This document shows positions 8,593 to 18,139 of a stretch of DNA of 64,000 nt, piece by piece (positions within the stretch are counted from its first letter, which is position 1; the number at the start of each line of letters is the position of its first letter). Made by a program: the position numbers and the translations under genes. The notes under the pieces were generated by a model. It did no database searches, had not been told where the DNA came from, and saw only the letters and a program-made list of their open reading frames with translations. The DNA is from Phaeobacter italicus (GTDB lineage Bacteria; Pseudomonadota; Alphaproteobacteria; Rhodobacterales; Rhodobacteraceae). Where the stretch lies: assembly GCF_001258055.1 (NCBI RefSeq), contig NZ_CVRM01000011.1, forward strand, positions 434,001-498,000. The letters are read 5' to 3'.

Positions 8593-9084
8593 TCAGCGGA
8601 ACGGGTACATCCAGACCTTGTAATCTTCGACAAGAACATGCGCTTTCTCAATCTCGTCCTGCGTCATTTTCTTCACCACTTCCTCAAGGCTGATGGCGGC
8701 ATCGGGGTCTCCTCCGATGGCCGAAAGCGTGTACCACATATACGCGCGGACAAGATCGGGGGCAGGCATGCCGCGGCCGATCTCATAGTACCAACCGATG
8801 CCAGACTGGGCGCCGGGGTGTCCTTTCATCGCAGACCGAAGATACCACTCAAAGGCGCGCTGGTCGTCTCGCTCAACGCCAAGCCCCATGGCATACATCA
8901 CACCAATCAGCTCTTCGGCGTCGGCATTCCCGGACCGGGCCGCAGGCCAGAGCGCGGCTCTGGCCTCCTCAAACTGGCCTGCTTCCATCAGATCGCGCGC
9001 CGCTTCAATTTCGGCCAGGGCAGGCAGGGGCGTACACAGCGACATCATCGCAGCGGTGGCCAGTTTCAGCAGGTGTTGGCGCAT
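8593..9084 (-). CDS. Secreted Sel1-repeat (tetratricopeptide-like) protein
   Basis: This 163-aa protein has a signal peptide (MRQHLLKLATAAMM... cleaved near PALA-EI). It then has Sel1-like repeats, seen as GNADAEELIGVMYAMGLGV, DDQRAFEWYLRSAMKGHPGA and GIGWYYEIGRGMPAPD. Sel1 repeats usually mediate protein-protein contacts; no enzymatic residues are visible. The ATG follows GAAGGGAA. Its start region faces, and may overlap, the start of the divergent di-haem peroxidase, suggesting they share a control region. Confidence 0.82.
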   Translation of the reverse strand: MRQHLLKLATAAMMSLCTPLPALAEIEAARDLMEAGQFEEARAALWPAARSGNADAEELIGVMYAMGLGVERDDQRAFEWYLRSAMKGHPGAQSGIGWYYEIGRGMPAPDLVRAYMWYTLSAIGGDPDAAISLEEVVKKMTQDEIEKAHVLVEDYKVWMYPFR

Positions 9085-10452
9085 CTCATTTCCCTTCGTT
9101 GTGCCTTGGCGTCGGGGGCGGTTGCCACCGGTCTGGCGGCGGGTGCCTCTTTTGCGGACGGCGCAGAACCGGTTGTCACCCGCCCTGGGTTTCCCGCCCC
9201 GCTGCGGGCGCGTGATTTTATGCCCACCAATCCAGCCAAGGCCGAGTTGGGGCGGCTGCTATTTTACGACAAGATCCTGTCTGGGAACAGAAACATCAGC
9301 TGCGGAACCTGTCATAATCCGAGGTTTGGCACCTCTGATGGTCTCTCGCTGGGCCTCGGTGAGGGGGCATCTGGGCTGGGGCAGGAACGGCGCTCGGGTG
9401 AGGGCGTCGACCGGATACAGAAACGCATTCCGCGAAACGCTCCGGCGCTTTGGAACCTTGGCGCGACGTCGATTGCCGTCTTGATGCACGATGGCCGCAT
9501 CAGCCGCGATCCGATCTATGGCAACGGCTTTAACACCCCGGCCGAGGAATGGTTGCCGCAGGGGCTGCAATCGGTTCTGGCGGCGCAGGCATTGTTTCCG
9601 ATGACCAGCGGCTTTGAAATGGCGGGCAATGTGGGAGAGAACGAAGTCATCGGAGCCGTCAGGGACCGGATCGATCTTGGCTGGCCAATCATCGCCAAAC
9701 GTGTGCGTGCAGTGCCGGATTATGGGCAGGCGTTTGTTGAAGCATTTGACCACGTAACCACAGCAGAGCAGGTGCAGATCACCGACATAGCAGAGGCGCT
9801 GGCCCATTTCATGGTGCAAGACTTTACCTCGTTCGACAGCCCGTTTGACGCATTTCTGGCCGGAGATCAGGCCGCGCTCTCACCCTTGCAGCGAAGGGGC
9901 GCCGATTTGTTTTTCGGCTCGGCGGGCTGCAGCGGCTGCCATGCGGGGGCTCTGTTGTCGGATCAGAAATTTCATGCACTTGGATTGCCTGCGTTTGGCC
10001 CAGGTCGCGCACGCCGGTTTGATCCCTATGCGCGGGATGTGGGCCGCATGGGCGAGAGTGATGATCTCGCAGACGCCTATCGGTTCAGAACCCCGATGCT
10101 GCGCAACGTCGAATTGACCGGGCCTTATGGTCACAATGGGGCCTATTCCACGCTTGAGCGAATGGTGCGCCATCATCTTGACCCGGAAGAGGGCAGGGCA
10201 TCCTGGACACCGGCTGATCTGACATTGCCGCAGGTGGACTGGCTTGCGCCGATTGATTTTGTCATCCAGAGCGACCGTCTGGAAATGGCGCGGCAGGCGC
10301 GCACCCGCGATATCTATCTGCGCAATGACCTGAGCGATGACGACATCGACGCATTGGTCAGCTTTTTGACGTCCCTGACGGGAAAGGCCGCCCGAGAGCA
10401 GCGTTCGCGTGTTCCGGACAGCGTGCCCAGCGGTTTGCCTGTTGATCGTTAG
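9073..10452 (+). CDS. Di-haem cytochrome c peroxidase / MauG family protein
   Basis: Two CxxCH haem-binding motifs are present, C77-GT-CH and C286-SG-CH in the numbering used here, with a conserved MHDGR segment between them and FMTSGF-type spacing (seen as FPMTSGFEMAGN). The family either reduces H2O2 in the periplasm or acts as MauG-like oxidases. The start is uncertain: no ATG with a ribosome site precedes the mature domain. GTG at 9073 gives a plausible signal peptide ending ASFA-DG but overlaps the start codon of the divergent gene; TTG at 9106 is the alternative. The protein is about 450 aa, longer than a minimal peroxidase. Confidence 0.85.
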   Translation: MLAHLISLRCALASGAVATGLAAGASFADGAEPVVTRPGFPAPLRARDFMPTNPAKAELGRLLFYDKILSGNRNISCGTCHNPRFGTSDGLSLGLGEGASGLGQERRSGEGVDRIQKRIPRNAPALWNLGATSIAVLMHDGRISRDPIYGNGFNTPAEEWLPQGLQSVLAAQALFPMTSGFEMAGNVGENEVIGAVRDRIDLGWPIIAKRVRAVPDYGQAFVEAFDHVTTAEQVQITDIAEALAHFMVQDFTSFDSPFDAFLAGDQAALSPLQRRGADLFFGSAGCSGCHAGALLSDQKFHALGLPAFGPGRARRFDPYARDVGRMGESDDLADAYRFRTPMLRNVELTGPYGHNGAYSTLERMVRHHLDPEEGRASWTPADLTLPQVDWLAPIDFVIQSDRLEMARQARTRDIYLRNDLSDDDIDALVSFLTSLTGKAAREQRSRVPDSVPSGLPVDR

Positions 10453-10462
10453 TTGAAAAAGA

Positions 10463-10489
10463 CGCGGGACCATCTGAGATGATCCCGCG
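10463..10489. terminator. Stem-loop between convergent peroxidase and iolB
   Basis: CGCGGGA (10463-10469) pairs with TCCCGCG (10483-10489), with an internal CATCT/AGATG extension. It lies between two convergent stops and could terminate both; the T-tract is poor. Confidence 0.6.
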
Positions 10490-10519
10490 CCCGTCATTTT
10501 GTACCGCTTTGCGCGGATC

Positions 10520-11329
10520 TCACTTTGCGTCGCGTTCCATGATCCATTCCACCTCAGGCGCTGCCACAAAACGCCATTTGCGCAAGGGGCCGGCCATCAC
10601 GTTGAGATAGTACATCTCAAACCCGTAAGGCGCGCCGCAGGGGTGATGACCGCGCGGAACAAGGACGACATCGCCATCTGCCACAGCCATGGTTTCATCC
10701 AACTGCCCGTCATCGGTGTAGACGCGCTGAATACCAAAGCCATTGGCCGGATTGAGCCGGTGATAATAGGTCTCTTCCAGATAGGTGATCCGGGGGTAGT
10801 CGTCTTCGTCATGGCGATGGCTGGGAAAGGAGGACCAATGACCTGCGGGGGTAAAGACCTCTGTCACCAACAGGCTGTCACAATAGTCTTCGGCTTCCAT
10901 CGCGATATTGTTGATGTACCGCGTATTTGTGCCTTTGCCACGCTCTGTCAGGGTGATGCCGTCAGGGCCGATTCGGCGTGCGTCGTGCCCGCCCTTGCCC
11001 GGGGCTGAACAGACGGCAATGGTGCAGTCCGTCGTCGCCTCAGCGGTCCAGTCACTGCCATTGGGCAGATAGAGACAATGCGGCGGCGTCTTTTCAAAGA
11101 CGTTCATCCGGTCGCCAAGCTCGCCCCAATCCTGACCTGCGCCAGTGATGTTTGCCTTGCCTTCGACCATGACCAGAATGACCTCACGGTCGCCAGTCAC
11201 ATCGGCCGCGGTTTCGCCCGCCCGCAAACGGTGCAGCGCAAAACCGACATAACGCCAACCTGCGCTTTCCGGGGTGATGCGATGCACTTCGCCGTGGGTG
11301 CCAAAGGGTTTTCTGAGCAGATCGCTCAT
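10520..11329 (-). CDS. iolB: 5-deoxy-glucuronate isomerase IolB
   Basis: This 269-aa cupin-fold enzyme converts 5-deoxy-D-glucuronate to 2-deoxy-5-keto-D-gluconate in myo-inositol catabolism. Family-typical segments include GHWSSFPSHRHDEDDYPRIT (metal-binding His and Asp residues), ETYYHRLNPANGFG and VVLVPRGHHPCGAPYG. It is the last gene of a minus-strand iol operon, 28 bp after iolE, and is followed by a stem-loop. Length and motifs are complete. Confidence 0.95.
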   Translation of the reverse strand: MSDLLRKPFGTHGEVHRITPESAGWRYVGFALHRLRAGETAADVTGDREVILVMVEGKANITGAGQDWGELGDRMNVFEKTPPHCLYLPNGSDWTAEATTDCTIAVCSAPGKGGHDARRIGPDGITLTERGKGTNTRYINNIAMEAEDYCDSLLVTEVFTPAGHWSSFPSHRHDEDDYPRITYLEETYYHRLNPANGFGIQRVYTDDGQLDETMAVADGDVVLVPRGHHPCGAPYGFEMYYLNVMAGPLRKWRFVAAPEVEWIMERDAK

Positions 11330-11357
11330 GGCTTTGCCTCCTGTGTTTTGAGGTGCA

Positions 11358-12263
11358 TCATGCCTCTACGGTCAGGCCGTAGCGGGTGCACAGATCGCGG
11401 ATCGTTTCATAGCCCAGTTTGGACGCCTCATATGGGGCGACCTTTGCGGGATCCTGTTCAGCCTCAACCACGATCCAGCCAGCATAGTCCATCTTGGCCA
11501 GTTTTTCCGTGACAGCCGCAAAGTCAATGGAACCCTCGGCATCGCCCGGGACGGTAAAGGCACCTGCGATGACGGCATCCAAGAAGGACCAGTTTTCAGC
11601 CCGCGCCTGCGAGGCGATGTTGGCGCGCAGATCCTTGTAATGGACGTGGTGAATCCGGTCGCCCCATTTGTCCAACGTCCCCAACAGATCACCGCCGCCA
11701 AAGACCAGATGACCTGTATCATAAAGCAGCGTGACCTCGGGGCTGCTGGCCTCCATCAGCCAGTCGATGTCCTGTTGATCCTCGATAAAGGCGCCCATGT
11801 GGTGATGATAGGCAAGCGGCAGGCCCTTGTCCGTCATCCATTTGGCGATCTCCGACAGTTTGGCGGCATAGCCGTGCACGTCGTCACGGCTCAGCTTGGG
11901 GCGGTTGTTGACCGGTGTGCCCTGATCGCCCTGAACGGTGTTTGAGCATTCGGCATAGACCAGACAAGGCGCGCCAAGGGCTGCAAATTGCTCCACCTGT
12001 TCCTGAATGGCGGCCTTTTCGGTGGCGACATCATTGACCAAAAGATTGCCAGAGCACCAACCGCCACACAGGGCAATGTCATACTCGTTCAAGTATTTGC
12101 GCAGGCCTTCGGTGTCTTGCGGCATACGGCGGCCGCGCTCAACGCCGGTGTAGCCGATGTCGCGTGCCTCGCTCAGGGCCTGTTCCATTGTGTAGGCTGC
12201 GGTCAGGTCCGGCAGGTCGTCGTTCTGCCAGGCGATGGGGGAGATACCAATCTTGACGCTCAT
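11358..12263 (-). CDS. iolE: myo-inosose-2 dehydratase IolE
   Basis: This 301-aa xylose isomerase-like TIM-barrel protein dehydrates 2-keto-myo-inositol to the diketone that IolD hydrolyses. Diagnostic segments are IGISPIAWQNDDLPDL at the N-terminus, GYTGVERGRRMP, YHHHMGAF and ALLYDTGHLVF-like LLYDTGHLVFGGGD, followed by HVHYKDLR; His, Asp and Glu residues in these segments bind the metal. About 100 bp separate it from iolD upstream; no terminator is evident there, so it is probably still in the iol operon. Confidence 0.95.
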   Translation of the reverse strand: MSVKIGISPIAWQNDDLPDLTAAYTMEQALSEARDIGYTGVERGRRMPQDTEGLRKYLNEYDIALCGGWCSGNLLVNDVATEKAAIQEQVEQFAALGAPCLVYAECSNTVQGDQGTPVNNRPKLSRDDVHGYAAKLSEIAKWMTDKGLPLAYHHHMGAFIEDQQDIDWLMEASSPEVTLLYDTGHLVFGGGDLLGTLDKWGDRIHHVHYKDLRANIASQARAENWSFLDAVIAGAFTVPGDAEGSIDFAAVTEKLAKMDYAGWIVVEAEQDPAKVAPYEASKLGYETIRDLCTRYGLTVEA

Positions 12264-12365
12264 GGTCGTGGTCTTTCTGTTGTGACGCGGCTCAACGCGC
12301 CAATGTCTGTTGTCTTGATACTTCGGTCCCCCGCGTCGCGCAGGTCAGCGACACGGGGTGGGCGC

Positions 12366-14195
12366 TCAATTCAAGGCGCGGGCTTTGATCTGTTTTTCGT
12401 ACTCCGCCCGCTTGGCGCGGACCTCTTCGCGCGCCGAGACCTCGGGCACTGCGACGTCCCACCAGAACCCACCATCCGGGGTGGAGGGGTAGGGATCTGT
12501 ATCGATCACGATCACAAACGGACCTTTTGCCGATTTCGATCGCTGCAGCGCGTCTTCAAGTTCCGCGATCGAAGAGACGTGAACCGACGCAGCCCCCATA
12601 GAGGCGGCATGGGCGGCGAAGTCGATATTGGCTGGGTTCACGTGATAGCTGTGATCCAGCAGGTTGTTGAACTCGGCTCCGCCGGTGCCCATTTGCAGCC
12701 GGTTGATACAGCCATAACCCCGATTGTCGGTGATCACGACAGTCATATCGATGCCGAGCATGGCTGCGGTGGCCAATTCGGAGTTGGCCATCATGTAGCT
12801 GCCATCGCCGATCATGCAGATCACCTCGCGGTCAGGCTGGGCCATCTTGATGCCCATGGCGCCTGCGATTTCATATCCCATGCAGGAATAGCCGTACTCC
12901 ATGTGGTAGGCACCGGGGCGGGGGGCCTTCCAGAGTTTATGCAGCTCTCCCGGCATGGTGCCCGCAGCGCACATGACGACCGTGTCGGGGCCGGAACTGC
13001 GCTGGACTGCGCCGATCACATGCTGGTCGCTTGGCGACTGAATGTCGTCTCGCGGGGCGGCGGTCAGAGGGTCGACGGCCGCGAACCATGCTTCCTTCAG
13101 GGCTGAAGGCGGCGCTTCTGCGCAATGGTCGCCAAGCGCCTCGCTCAGCTGTTCCAACCCGATCAGCGCATCACAGCACAGTGGTTCTGCGCCGTGCTTC
13201 ATCGCATCATATGCGGCCACATTGAGCGAGATGAGTTTGCGAGCAGGGTTCTGAAACAGGTTCCAGGATCCCGTGGTGAAATCCTGAAAGCGGGTCCCAA
13301 CGCCCAGCACCACATCCGCATCCGTGCAGATCTCGTTTGCCGACCCGGCGCCGGTTACACCAACGGGGCCCAGGTTCAGAGGATGGTCCCAGGCAAGGGC
13401 GGATTTGCCGGCTTGGCTCTCCACCACAGGGATCTGATGCGTTTCGGCAAAGGCGCGCAGTGCATCGCAGGCACCTGAATAATGCGCCCCGCCACCGGCG
13501 ACGATCACGGGTTTCTTCGCTGCCCTGATCAACTCTGCCGCATGTGCAAGTTCTCGGGCATCCGGGAGAGCCCGGCGAATGTACCACGTGCGCGGCTCAA
13601 AAAACGCCTCGGGCCAGTCGTAGGCCTCGGCCTGAACGTCCTGACAGAACGCCAGTGTCACCGGGCCACAGTCGGCAGGGTCCGTCATCGTGCGAAAGGC
13701 GCGCGGCAAGGCAGTCAGCAGCTGCTCTGGTCGGGTGATCCGGTCGAAATAACGGCTAACCGGTTTAAAGCAGTCATTGGCGCTGATGGTGCCGTCGTTG
13801 AAATTCTCGACCTGCTGCAACACGGGGTCCGGGCCGCGCCCTGCAAAGACATCACCGGGGATCAGCAGCAGGGGGAGGCGATTGACATGGGCAAGGGCGG
13901 CAGCCGTGACCATGTTGGTCGCGCCAGGCCCGATTGACGAGGTCACAGCCATGGCACGTTTGCGGCCGGATTGTTTGGCATAGGCGATGGCCGCATGGGC
14001 CATGGTTTGCTCATTGTGACCACGATAGGTGCGAAAGCTCTCGCGTTCAGCATAGAGCGCTTCGCCCAGGCCAGCGACGTTGCCATGACCAAAGATGGCC
14101 CAGATGCCGTCAAGGAACGGCACGCCATCTTCGTTCAGCTGCGCCGCCAGATAGCGAACCATGGCCTGTGCGGCGGTCAGTCGGATCATTGTCAT
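12366..14195 (-). CDS. iolD: 3D-(3,5/4)-trihydroxycyclohexane-1,2-dione hydrolase IolD
   Basis: This 609-aa thiamine diphosphate enzyme opens the inositol ring to give 5-deoxyglucuronate. The ThDP/Mg motif GDGSYMMAN...ITDN is present near residues 445-475, and the N-terminal PYR domain carries the usual GHGNVAGLGEAL and GPGATNMVTAAA segments. The ATG at 14195 overlaps the iolC stop (TGATG), so the two are coupled; a TTG one codon earlier is not needed. Length is normal for IolD. Confidence 0.95.
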   Translation of the reverse strand: MTMIRLTAAQAMVRYLAAQLNEDGVPFLDGIWAIFGHGNVAGLGEALYAERESFRTYRGHNEQTMAHAAIAYAKQSGRKRAMAVTSSIGPGATNMVTAAALAHVNRLPLLLIPGDVFAGRGPDPVLQQVENFNDGTISANDCFKPVSRYFDRITRPEQLLTALPRAFRTMTDPADCGPVTLAFCQDVQAEAYDWPEAFFEPRTWYIRRALPDARELAHAAELIRAAKKPVIVAGGGAHYSGACDALRAFAETHQIPVVESQAGKSALAWDHPLNLGPVGVTGAGSANEICTDADVVLGVGTRFQDFTTGSWNLFQNPARKLISLNVAAYDAMKHGAEPLCCDALIGLEQLSEALGDHCAEAPPSALKEAWFAAVDPLTAAPRDDIQSPSDQHVIGAVQRSSGPDTVVMCAAGTMPGELHKLWKAPRPGAYHMEYGYSCMGYEIAGAMGIKMAQPDREVICMIGDGSYMMANSELATAAMLGIDMTVVITDNRGYGCINRLQMGTGGAEFNNLLDHSYHVNPANIDFAAHAASMGAASVHVSSIAELEDALQRSKSAKGPFVIVIDTDPYPSTPDGGFWWDVAVPEVSAREEVRAKRAEYEKQIKARALN

Positions 14196-16120
14196 CAAAC
14201 GGCTCCCTGTGCTTTTTGTTTTTGAACGCTATCACGCGCGTCGCCCCAAATGTCGCAGAGGCGTGCGTAGTTCTCTGTCATCCGGCTCACGGCCTCACGA
14301 TCGTCCAGCTTGCCTGCAAACCAGTCCCGTGCCACCTGGCCAAAGATGGTCCGACCCACGGCAAAGCCTTTGACCAGCGGGAAGCGTGTTGCAAGGGCAA
14401 AGCTCTCGCGCAGATCGTCTTCCGGGGCGTCCAGCCCGAGAACCACGATGCCGCGTGTCCGCTTGTCATTGCGTTCGATCGCCTCACAGCTTGCAGCCCA
14501 GGCCGCTTCGGTGCGGAAGGGTTCCAGCTTCCACCAATCGGGATAAATCCCGGCATCATAGATGCGCTGGATCACGGTTGGGGTGGTTGTGTCATCAACC
14601 GCACCCACCTTGGAGGGGATGACCTCCAGCAGGAACTCCAGCCCGTTTCGACGACAGGATTGGAACAGGCGACGGACGGTCGAGAGGTGATCCTCCCACA
14701 TGGCATCATCATCGTCCGGGTGCGGAAAACACAGGCATTTCACAACGTGATTCGTAGGCCATTCCTTCAACCCGCCGCAGTCTTCTCCGACCTGCGGCTC
14801 CAACCGCAAGGGGCGCGAGCCCGGCCATTCCACCGGACGTCCGATCCAAAGACCCTGGTCTGCAGCTGCATGGAGCGCGCGGGTGCCGACACGACCGTCG
14901 CACAGAATGCCGTGGCCCCCGCGCCCGGCGGCCTGCGCAACTGCAGCTTCCAGACACAGCTCTTTGAAGGCGCTGATCTTTTCGGGCGTCGCGCCCTCCA
15001 TCTCTTCCATCTGACTGCGATGATCAAACGCAAAGACGCGGATGTCGTCCCAGTCCAGTTTGCGGGTGGTTGACCAGTGGATCTGCTCCAGTGCCTGGTC
15101 TTTGCGCAGGGCCTTTTCCTGGATCCCACGGTCGAGGAAGAACAGCAGTTCCTCCCAGCTTGGATAGGCCGGGGTGCAGCCGTGGCGGCTGACAGCAAAC
15201 GCACCGCAGGCGTTGGCGTATTTCAGCGACGTGGGCCAGTCTTCGTTGTCGAGCCAACCCTTGAGAAGACCGGACATGAAGCCATCACCAGCGCCGAGGA
15301 CATTGAACACCTCGATGGGAAAGCCGGGGCCGGTCTGCCCATCATTCAGGCTGTCGGGAATATCACCAACAAAGGCAGCCGCCCCGTCTGCACCGCGTTT
15401 GCAGACCAGCACCGCGCCGGATACGGCGCGCACCGCGCGCAGCGCAGCAATGGTGTCTGTGGTTCCGCCTGCGATGTGGAATTCTTCCTCCGTGCCGACG
15501 ATCAGATCGAACAGATGCAATGTCGACTGGAGCTTTGCTGTCACGGCATCCGAGGCGATGAAACGGTTTTCGCCATCTCCGTGCCCGGACAGCCCCCAAA
15601 GGTTGGGGCGAAAATCGATATCGAGCGCGGTTTGTGCGCCGTGTTTGCGCGCCAGTTCCAGCGCTTTGAGAACCGCGGCTTCGGTGCGTGGGTTGCTCAG
15701 ATGGGTGCCGGTTGCCACAACGGCCCGGGCGCGGGCGATGAATGCCTCATCCACGTCGTCAACACTCAGCGCCATATCGGCACAGTTTTCGCGGTAGAAA
15801 ATCAGCGGAAACTGTTCTTCATCCCGAATGCCCAAAAGCACAAGCGCGGTCAGGCGGTCGGGATCGGTGAGGACGCCCGTGACGTCCACACCTTCCTTGA
15901 TCAGTTCTTCACGCAGGAAACGGCCCATGTGCTCATCCCCGACCTTGGTCAGCAAGGCAGAGCGCAAGCCGAGCCGAGCCGTTCCTGTGGCCATATTGGT
16001 GGGTGAGCCGCCGACATATTTTTCGAACGAGCGCATGTCCTCAAGCCGACCGCCAATCTGTGCTCCGTACAGGTCCACAGAGGAGCGACCGATCGTGATG
16101 AGATCAAGATCTTTTGTCAT
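14195..16120 (-). CDS. iolC: 5-dehydro-2-deoxygluconokinase IolC fused to DUF2090 (aldolase-like) domain
   Basis: This 641-aa two-domain protein has an N-terminal PfkB kinase (about residues 1-325: GRSSVDLYGAQIGGRLED, VGGSPTNMATG, catalytic NVLGAGDGF with its Asp). It phosphorylates 2-deoxy-5-keto-gluconate. The C-terminal half (about 335-630: VFAFDHRSQMEEM, GLWIGRPVEWPGSRPL, GLDAPEDDLRESF) is the DUF2090 domain. Its aldolase-like fold suggests it performs the IolJ step, cleaving the phosphorylated product, and no separate iolJ is seen here. It overlaps both neighbours by single bases. Confidence 0.93.
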   Translation of the reverse strand: MTKDLDLITIGRSSVDLYGAQIGGRLEDMRSFEKYVGGSPTNMATGTARLGLRSALLTKVGDEHMGRFLREELIKEGVDVTGVLTDPDRLTALVLLGIRDEEQFPLIFYRENCADMALSVDDVDEAFIARARAVVATGTHLSNPRTEAAVLKALELARKHGAQTALDIDFRPNLWGLSGHGDGENRFIASDAVTAKLQSTLHLFDLIVGTEEEFHIAGGTTDTIAALRAVRAVSGAVLVCKRGADGAAAFVGDIPDSLNDGQTGPGFPIEVFNVLGAGDGFMSGLLKGWLDNEDWPTSLKYANACGAFAVSRHGCTPAYPSWEELLFFLDRGIQEKALRKDQALEQIHWSTTRKLDWDDIRVFAFDHRSQMEEMEGATPEKISAFKELCLEAAVAQAAGRGGHGILCDGRVGTRALHAAADQGLWIGRPVEWPGSRPLRLEPQVGEDCGGLKEWPTNHVVKCLCFPHPDDDDAMWEDHLSTVRRLFQSCRRNGLEFLLEVIPSKVGAVDDTTTPTVIQRIYDAGIYPDWWKLEPFRTEAAWAASCEAIERNDKRTRGIVVLGLDAPEDDLRESFALATRFPLVKGFAVGRTIFGQVARDWFAGKLDDREAVSRMTENYARLCDIWGDARDSVQKQKAQGAV

Positions 16121-16941
16121 CAGACAGTTCCTTCCAGAGAACCTTCAAGCTGGGCCAATTCCTGACCACCTGCCATCAGATCCTGCAGTTCTTCGGGGGT
16201 AATATCGCCGCGCGTGGCAGTGCCAAGCGTCTGACCGCGGTTAAGCACGGTGAAACGATCGCCAACTGCCAGCGCGTGGCGGACGTTGTGTGAGATAAAG
16301 ACGACCCCGACGCCCTGTTTGCGCACCCGGTCGATGGTGGCCAGAACATTGGAGGTCTGGCGCACGCCAAGTGCAGAGGTCGGCTCGTCCAGGATCAGCA
16401 CTCGCGCGCCAAAGTATACGGCACGTGCGATGGCAACCGTTTGGCGTTCGCCACCGGACAATGTGCCAACCGCCTGGTCGGGGCCACGCAGGTTGATGCC
16501 CATCTTGCGCATTTCCTCGACGGCGGTCTCGTTCATCTTTTCGACGTCCATCCGCCGGAAGGGTCTGCGCCCCTTCACCGGCTCGCGGCCCATGAAGAAG
16601 TTACGCGTGACGCTCATCAGGGGGATCATTGCAAGATCCTGGAAAACCGTAGCGATCCCGGCCTCCATCGCGTCACGTGGGCTGGTGAAGTTCATCGGCT
16701 TGCCGTCGATGGTGATTTCACCCTTGGTTGGTTGATGAACGCCCGACATCGTTTTGATAAATGTCGATTTTCCGGCGCCGTTATCGCCCAGCAGGCAGTG
16801 GCATTCTCCGGGCCTTACGTCAAAGCTGACGCCAGCCAGGGCGATGATGTTGCCAAAGTGCTTTTCGATGTTTTTCATCTGGATGATCGGCTTGGCTTCG
16901 CGCTGCGGATCACCGTGGTGGAATGTCGTGTCCTGGGTCAT
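16120..16941 (-). CDS. ABC transporter ATP-binding protein for inositol/sugar uptake
   Basis: This 273-aa ATPase has Walker [10 protein letters not shown], the Q-loop in ATVFQDL, signature LSGGERQ, Walker [13 protein letters not shown] and switch His in FISHNVRHA. It contains a single ATPase domain, unlike the duplicated RbsA type, and so resembles FrcA-like subunits that act as homodimers. It lies between the permease (1-bp gap) and iolC (1-base overlap), inside the inositol operon, so myo-inositol is the likely substrate. Confidence 0.93.
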   Translation of the reverse strand: MTQDTTFHHGDPQREAKPIIQMKNIEKHFGNIIALAGVSFDVRPGECHCLLGDNGAGKSTFIKTMSGVHQPTKGEITIDGKPMNFTSPRDAMEAGIATVFQDLAMIPLMSVTRNFFMGREPVKGRRPFRRMDVEKMNETAVEEMRKMGINLRGPDQAVGTLSGGERQTVAIARAVYFGARVLILDEPTSALGVRQTSNVLATIDRVRKQGVGVVFISHNVRHALAVGDRFTVLNRGQTLGTATRGDITPEELQDLMAGGQELAQLEGSLEGTV

Positions 16942-16942
16942 A

Positions 16943-18058
16943 TCAACGCTCCCCCGTCACGCGCTTGCGGATATAGTTGTTGAACAGAACCGCGATCAGC
17001 AGCATGCCGCCAAGGAAGATCTGGAACCAGTCCTGGTCAAAGTCGGTGTAGGTCAGCCCGATGGTCACCATGCCAAAGATGATGGCGCCAAAGAATGCCC
17101 CGATCGCCGAGCCGTAGCCCCCGGTAAGGAGACAGCCGCCGATAACCGCCGCGATGATGGCTTCGAACTCTTTCATGAACCCGCGGCGGGCGTCGGTCGA
17201 CCCTGCATCCATCACGGTGATGATGGCAACCAATGCGGCACAGATCGCTGTCACCATGAAGAGCGAGATCTTGACCTTTCGCACCGGAACACCGGAATTT
17301 GCAGCGGCGTTGCGGTCCCCGCCTGATGCAAACACCCAGTTGCCTTGCGGTGTGCGCAGCAAAACGTAGGTGGCAACCAGCGACAGCGCGATGAACCACA
17401 GGATTTCGACCGGAATTCCGGGCACCTTGGGGGTGCCGTTCTTGAAGGTGTCGATCAGGCCAATTTCTGCCAGCGCGACGAAAATCGGACCGAAGGCATC
17501 GCCGGAAAAGAAGGGCGCGAGCCAGTCGTCCTGAACTGCGTCACGGACGCCTCGCAGCTGGGTAGAGCCGCCCGACGCAAGTTTCAGACCAACAAGCGAC
17601 GCGCCACGCAGGACGAAGAGAAACGCCAAGGTCACGATAAAGGAGGGCAGGCCGGTGCGCAGGACGATCATGCCATTCATTGCGCCAAGACCAGCCGCCA
17701 CCGCCATGGTCAGCGGGATCGCCACAATAAGGGGCAGGCCAAAGGTGACGACACTTGCGCCAAAAATGAGACCTGCAAAAGCCACCATGGAGCCGATGGA
17801 GAGGTCAAACTCCCCCCCGATCATCAGCATGGCGGCGCCGATCGCGAGGATGCCCAGCTGGGCTGCGGGGGTCATGAAGTTCATGATGCCAGACAGCGTG
17901 AACATGGCGCTGTCGGCGGTGATCAGGAAGAAGGCGGTTACCAGGATAACCCCGGCGATTGCACCCAGTTCGGGCCGCTTCATCAGCCGCGCTCCCAGGC
18001 CTTCTTGTTTTAGACGTTCGTCTTGGACGGTTTGGGCCATGTTGGCCATCTCAGGCAC
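16943..18058 (-). CDS. ABC transporter permease (ribose/inositol type)
   Basis: This 371-aa BPD_transp_2 family permease has about nine to ten hydrophobic segments. Typical segments include [13 protein letters not shown], where the conserved GxxDLS motif identifies sugar permeases of the RbsC class, and [21 protein letters not shown], the cytoplasmic coupling region that contacts the ATPase. It is 81 bp downstream of the binding-protein gene and 1 bp before the ATPase gene. Confidence 0.93.
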   Translation of the reverse strand: MPEMANMAQTVQDERLKQEGLGARLMKRPELGAIAGVILVTAFFLITADSAMFTLSGIMNFMTPAAQLGILAIGAAMLMIGGEFDLSIGSMVAFAGLIFGASVVTFGLPLIVAIPLTMAVAAGLGAMNGMIVLRTGLPSFIVTLAFLFVLRGASLVGLKLASGGSTQLRGVRDAVQDDWLAPFFSGDAFGPIFVALAEIGLIDTFKNGTPKVPGIPVEILWFIALSLVATYVLLRTPQGNWVFASGGDRNAAANSGVPVRKVKISLFMVTAICAALVAIITVMDAGSTDARRGFMKEFEAIIAAVIGGCLLTGGYGSAIGAFFGAIIFGMVTIGLTYTDFDQDWFQIFLGGMLLIAVLFNNYIRKRVTGER

Positions 18059-18139
18059 TCCCTTCAGACAAAGAGAGGCCGTGGCGCGGCAGAATGCGCC
18101 ACGGCCCCCTGAATGGATTAAACGTTTTGCGAAAAAGGC

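Noticed and set aside
8554-9072. Long open frame upstream of and in frame with the di-haem peroxidase
   Set aside because: It runs antisense through the Sel1-repeat gene, which has a signal peptide and ribosome site; the translated text resembles no protein, so only the part from about 9073 is real.
13934-16006. Long plus-strand open frames opposite iolD and iolC
   Set aside because: They are antisense to genes with intact ThDP and PfkB motifs and show no family features.
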